NCBI GenBank assembly: GCA_016840595.1
Contig: JAEOSA010000064.1
Coordinates: 1-9,578 of the forward strand
Length of the DNA: 9,578 nucleotides
From: Candidatus Hermodarchaeota archaeon
GTDB lineage: Archaea > Asgardarchaeota > Hermodarchaeia > Hermodarchaeales > Hermodarchaeaceae
Direction of reading: 5' to 3'
In this document: positions 7,914 through 9,578 of the stretch, one piece after another
How the letters are laid out: each line of letters begins with the position of its first letter
Position numbering within the stretch: the first letter of the stretch is position 1
Position numbers and translations under genes: made by a program
The notes under the pieces: generated by a model
Databases searched by the model: none
What the model saw: only the letters and a program-made list of their open reading frames with translations
Told to the model about the DNA's origin: nothing

Positions 7914-9063
7914 CAATTTTTTGAATCATCTTTCGAATTGCAGTTCCCATCTGTTTTGTCGTTGAAGGCTTTTGGCTGGCATAGGGACCTTTACATAAAT
8001 CGTAGGTGCGGACCTTTCCTTCCTTGAGAACTGTTGTAACTGCCTCTTCGATTATCGTAGCTCCATCTATTGCTTGGTGATCATTGTGTCGTTCTCCAAG
8101 CCATTCTAGGAGCATTTTTCCTGCAAGGATCGCTGCAGTAGGATTTGCTCGTCGTTTTCCGGCATGACGGGGAGCCGAACCATGAATGGGTTCAAACATG
8201 GCATGATTATCACCAATGTTTCCTCCTGCTGCCACTCCCATGCCGCCCTGAATTGCTGCTCCCAAATCTGAGATAATATCCCCATATAAATTCGGAGCGA
8301 CTACGACATTGTAGTACTCTGGTTGTCGGATACACCACATCGCCCATGCATCAACGTAGGCATAATCGGGTTCAATCTCCGGAAAGTCACTCATACTTTC
8401 TTCAAACACCTGACGGAATAGTTGGTCACCAAGGAGTACGTTGCTCTTGTCTACGCAAGTCAGGCGCTGTTTCCCATCTTTTGGAGCACCCCTCTCACGT
8501 TTCTGTGCAAGTCGACCTGCGTACCGAATAACGCGTTCTGCTCCCATCCGTGAAATCGGGCGAACATCAATTGCTAATTCGCCAGGCTCGTTTTCACCAT
8601 AGCGTTTCCCAATTCCCGAATAGAGCCCCTCAGTATTTTCACGGATAATGACAAAATCAATATCAGCCGGCTGCTTATCCGCCAATGGGGTTGGAACCCC
8701 CGGGTAAAGTTTCACGGGTCTAACATTCGCATACAATTCCAGATCTCGACGCTGCCCAAGAACGACTTCAGCTCCTGCTAGTTGTCCATCCTTACGGCGA
8801 ACCGGTTGCCCTGGAGCTATCTCCCAACCCACAGCCCCTAACAGAATCGCGTCCGCTTCCTGTCGCGCAAAGACCTCAGCTTCTCCTGGCCATTCAACTC
8901 CTGTTTCAAGATAATATTTTCCTCCACAGGGAAACTCGTGAAATGCAAGATCTAACCCTTGAATTGCTTCGGAAATAATTTCGAGAACCTTGACACCTTC
9001 TTGAATGACTTCAGGGCCTATACCGTCACCAGGCAACACTTGAATTTTGTATGCACGTGCCAC
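7897..9063 (-). CDS. leuB: Isopropylmalate/isocitrate dehydrogenase family protein, probable 3-isopropylmalate dehydrogenase
   Basis: A 388-aa beta-decarboxylating dehydrogenase; with LeuCD it would oxidise 3-isopropylmalate to 2-oxoisocaproate. Visible: LPGDGIGPEV 10-19; substrate arginines R105, R115 (ANVRP) and R141 (RENTEGLYSG); K206; metal-binding D238, D262 (NLYGDIISD) and D266; HGSAP 294-298 of the nucleotide site. The hydrophobic residues V101/L102 just before R105 fit an isopropylmalate pocket. The next residues R299-H300, and K303-R304-R305, replace the Asp-Ile that usually marks NAD-dependent LeuB, so NADP use or relaxed cofactor choice is possible. The GAAIQGG...ANPTA region also resembles tartrate/malate dehydrogenase relatives, so LeuB rests partly on its leuCD neighbours. 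It starts with GTG; an in-frame TGA 15 nt upstream (9076-9078) rules out an earlier start. Only a weak GAG serves as ribosome site. Confidence 0.88.
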   Translation of the reverse strand: MARAYKIQVLPGDGIGPEVIQEGVKVLEIISEAIQGLDLAFHEFPCGGKYYLETGVEWPGEAEVFARQEADAILLGAVGWEIAPGQPVRRKDGQLAGAEVVLGQRRDLELYANVRPVKLYPGVPTPLADKQPADIDFVIIRENTEGLYSGIGKRYGENEPGELAIDVRPISRMGAERVIRYAGRLAQKRERGAPKDGKQRLTCVDKSNVLLGDQLFRQVFEESMSDFPEIEPDYAYVDAWAMWCIRQPEYYNVVVAPNLYGDIISDLGAAIQGGMGVAAGGNIGDNHAMFEPIHGSAPRHAGKRRANPTAAILAGKMLLEWLGERHNDHQAIDGATIIEEAVTTVLKEGKVRTYDLCKGPYASQKPSTTKQMGTAIRKMIQKIVNERS

Positions 9064-9076
9064 AGGAATCGACTCT

Positions 9077-9088
9077 CAGACCGGTCTG
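9077..9088. promoter_or_regulatory. Perfect 12-bp palindrome before leuB, possible operator
   Basis: CAGACCGGTCTG is a perfect inverted repeat lying 14-25 nt upstream of the leuB GTG. It sits just downstream of a TATA-like box and therefore near the predicted transcription start. That position suits a dimeric repressor site. The regulator is unknown. Confidence 0.4.
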
Positions 9089-9104
9089 TATACTAGCTAA
9101 ACAT
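9086..9104 (-). promoter_or_regulatory. TATA-like promoter of leuBCD
   Basis: On the minus strand TTTAGCTAGTATACAG precedes leuB; the AGTATAC part centres about 28 nt before the GTG. With archaeal spacing, transcription would begin at or near the start codon, giving a leaderless leuB message, which fits the absence of a good Shine-Dalgarno. A bacterial promoter reading is possible but I see no convincing -35 element. Confidence 0.35.
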
Positions 9105-9153
9105 TGCTTCCCCCCTATTACTGCTCCCCTCATGTGCACTAACTAAACAATGC
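9092..9153. repeat. Near-identical direct repeat pair upstream of leuB
   Basis: ACTAGCTAAACATTGC (9092-9107) and ACTAACTAAACAATGC (9138-9153) match at 14 of 16 positions, with start points 46 bp apart. Both lie in the 119-nt gap before leuB. They could be binding sites of a regulator, or one could be a duplicated promoter element, since the proximal copy overlaps the TATA-like box. Confidence 0.45.
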
Positions 9154-9165
9154 AAATGTGCTAGT

Positions 9166-9178
9166 AGTAGAGTCTACT
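9166..9178. repeat. Short inverted repeat after the Fe-S protein gene
   Basis: AGTAGA-G-TCTACT is a 6-bp inverted repeat around one central base, 4 nt beyond the stop of the Fe-S protein gene. A one-base loop cannot form a good RNA hairpin and no T-run follows on the minus strand. It is therefore more likely a protein-binding site or chance than a terminator. Confidence 0.25.
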
Positions 9179-9182
9179 TGGG

Positions 9183-9578
9183 TTATTCGAGGGCATCCTC
9201 AACAAACTGAATCAAATCGACCATCTTCAGCTTCGAGCCACTCTTCTCGATGGCTAGCGCCAGTGAAGTTTCGCAGAATGGACAAGCACTCACTAAGTGC
9301 GTTGCACCTGTTGCTTCAGCTTCCTTGATTCGTTCTATTGAGGTATCAAGGGTCCAATCAGGAAATTGTGCTCGAGCTCCGCCACCTGCTCCACAGCACC
9401 ACGCATTTTCTTTGTTACGGGGCATCTCGACAAAATTATCACCAAGTAGTATTCGAAGAATCTTTCGAGGAACTTCAAACCACTCAGCTTTCTCCTTTCG
9501 ATTTTTAATCAGATGTGCCACATGTCGCCCATAATGGCAAGGATCGTGATATGTGGCTTTAATCCCCTTGAGGGGTTT
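9183..9578 (-). CDS. CCG-domain Fe-S oxidoreductase, C-terminal part (5' end outside the window)
   Basis: The C-terminal 131 residues of a cysteine-rich (CCG) domain protein. The frame is open to the window edge, and the GTG at 9521 is an internal Val because family sequence continues upstream of it. Numbering visible residues: HDPCH with C14, WCCGAGGG with C61-C62, and ACPFC with C99 and C102, giving the CX46-CC-X36-CXXC pattern. This domain binds a non-cubane [4Fe-4S] cluster in HdrB/HdrD and occurs in GlpC, GlcF and LutA-type electron carriers. The long first spacing and HDPCHYGRH favour the GlpC/GlcF/HdrD-like group, often fused to N-terminal ferredoxin domains and paired with an FAD-linked oxidase, but that part is not visible. 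The role is electron transfer; the partner is unknown. It is on the same strand as leuBCD, 119 nt upstream, and probably a separate unit. Confidence 0.88.
   Translation of the reverse strand, partial: KPLKGIKATYHDPCHYGRHVAHLIKNRKEKAEWFEVPRKILRILLGDNFVEMPRNKENAWCCGAGGGARAQFPDWTLDTSIERIKEAEATGATHLVSACPFCETSLALAIEKSGSKLKMVDLIQFVEDALE

Noticed and set aside
9093..9104. G6 run and AAGC before an ATG on the minus strand, resembling a start site for a mini-gene
   Set aside because: The frame ends after three codons (M-F-S).
9026..9133. 35-codon minus-strand frame starting at an ATG (9133) and overlapping the leuB start; considered as a leucine leader peptide
   Set aside because: It has only two scattered Leu codons before the leuB start, no terminator/antiterminator pair is visible, and it runs out of frame into leuB; attenuation is not supported.
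1..9578. tRNA, rRNA, CRISPR array, IS element, toxin-antitoxin or phage-defence genes
   Set aside because: Nearly all of the window is accounted for by six conserved genes; no gap exceeds 120 nt, and none shows a cloverleaf, spaced repeat array or terminal inverted repeats.

Overview
The window carries six protein-coding genes in two converging blocks. It holds no RNA gene, CRISPR array, insertion sequence or other mobile element that I can see. The window itself does not settle the organism. The small, separate LeuC (417 aa) and LeuD (173 aa) subunits are the kind shared by archaea and some deep-branching bacteria. TATA-like AT-rich boxes, rather than clear -35/-10 pairs, precede several genes. 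uvrC starts without a Shine-Dalgarno, while leuC has a strong one. Arg codons are largely CGN. I lean towards a mesophilic archaeon (for example an Asgard-type lineage that has the bacterial-like UvrABC system), with a bacterium such as a Chloroflexota relative as the alternative.

Plus strand, 1-4431: the 3' part of uvrA (its N-terminal ~115 residues lie before the window) and a complete uvrC. These are two of the three proteins of UvrABC nucleotide excision repair. UvrA finds helix-distorting lesions and loads UvrB, and UvrC cuts on both sides of the lesion. uvrB is not in view. A T6 run after uvrC may end the plus-strand transcript.

Minus strand, 9578-4468, in transcription order: the C-terminal part of a CCG-domain Fe-S oxidoreductase; a leuB-leuC-leuD cluster (gaps of 1 and 13 nt) for the isomerisation and oxidative decarboxylation steps of leucine biosynthesis or a related 2-oxoacid elongation; an alpha/beta hydrolase; and a YhhN/TMEM86 (lysoplasmalogenase-like) membrane protein that converges on uvrC. 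The 119-nt gap before leuB holds a 12-bp perfect palindrome, a near-repeat pair and a TATA-like box, and is the most regulatory-looking piece of the window.

I see no convincing new multi-gene system. The points worth a second look are small: an altered UvrA signature motif, an Arg-rich insert in UvrA, LeuB cofactor-site residues unlike the usual NAD type, an atypical LeuD specificity loop, the leuB control region, and an AT-rich hydrolase gene next to a lysoplasmalogenase-like gene.
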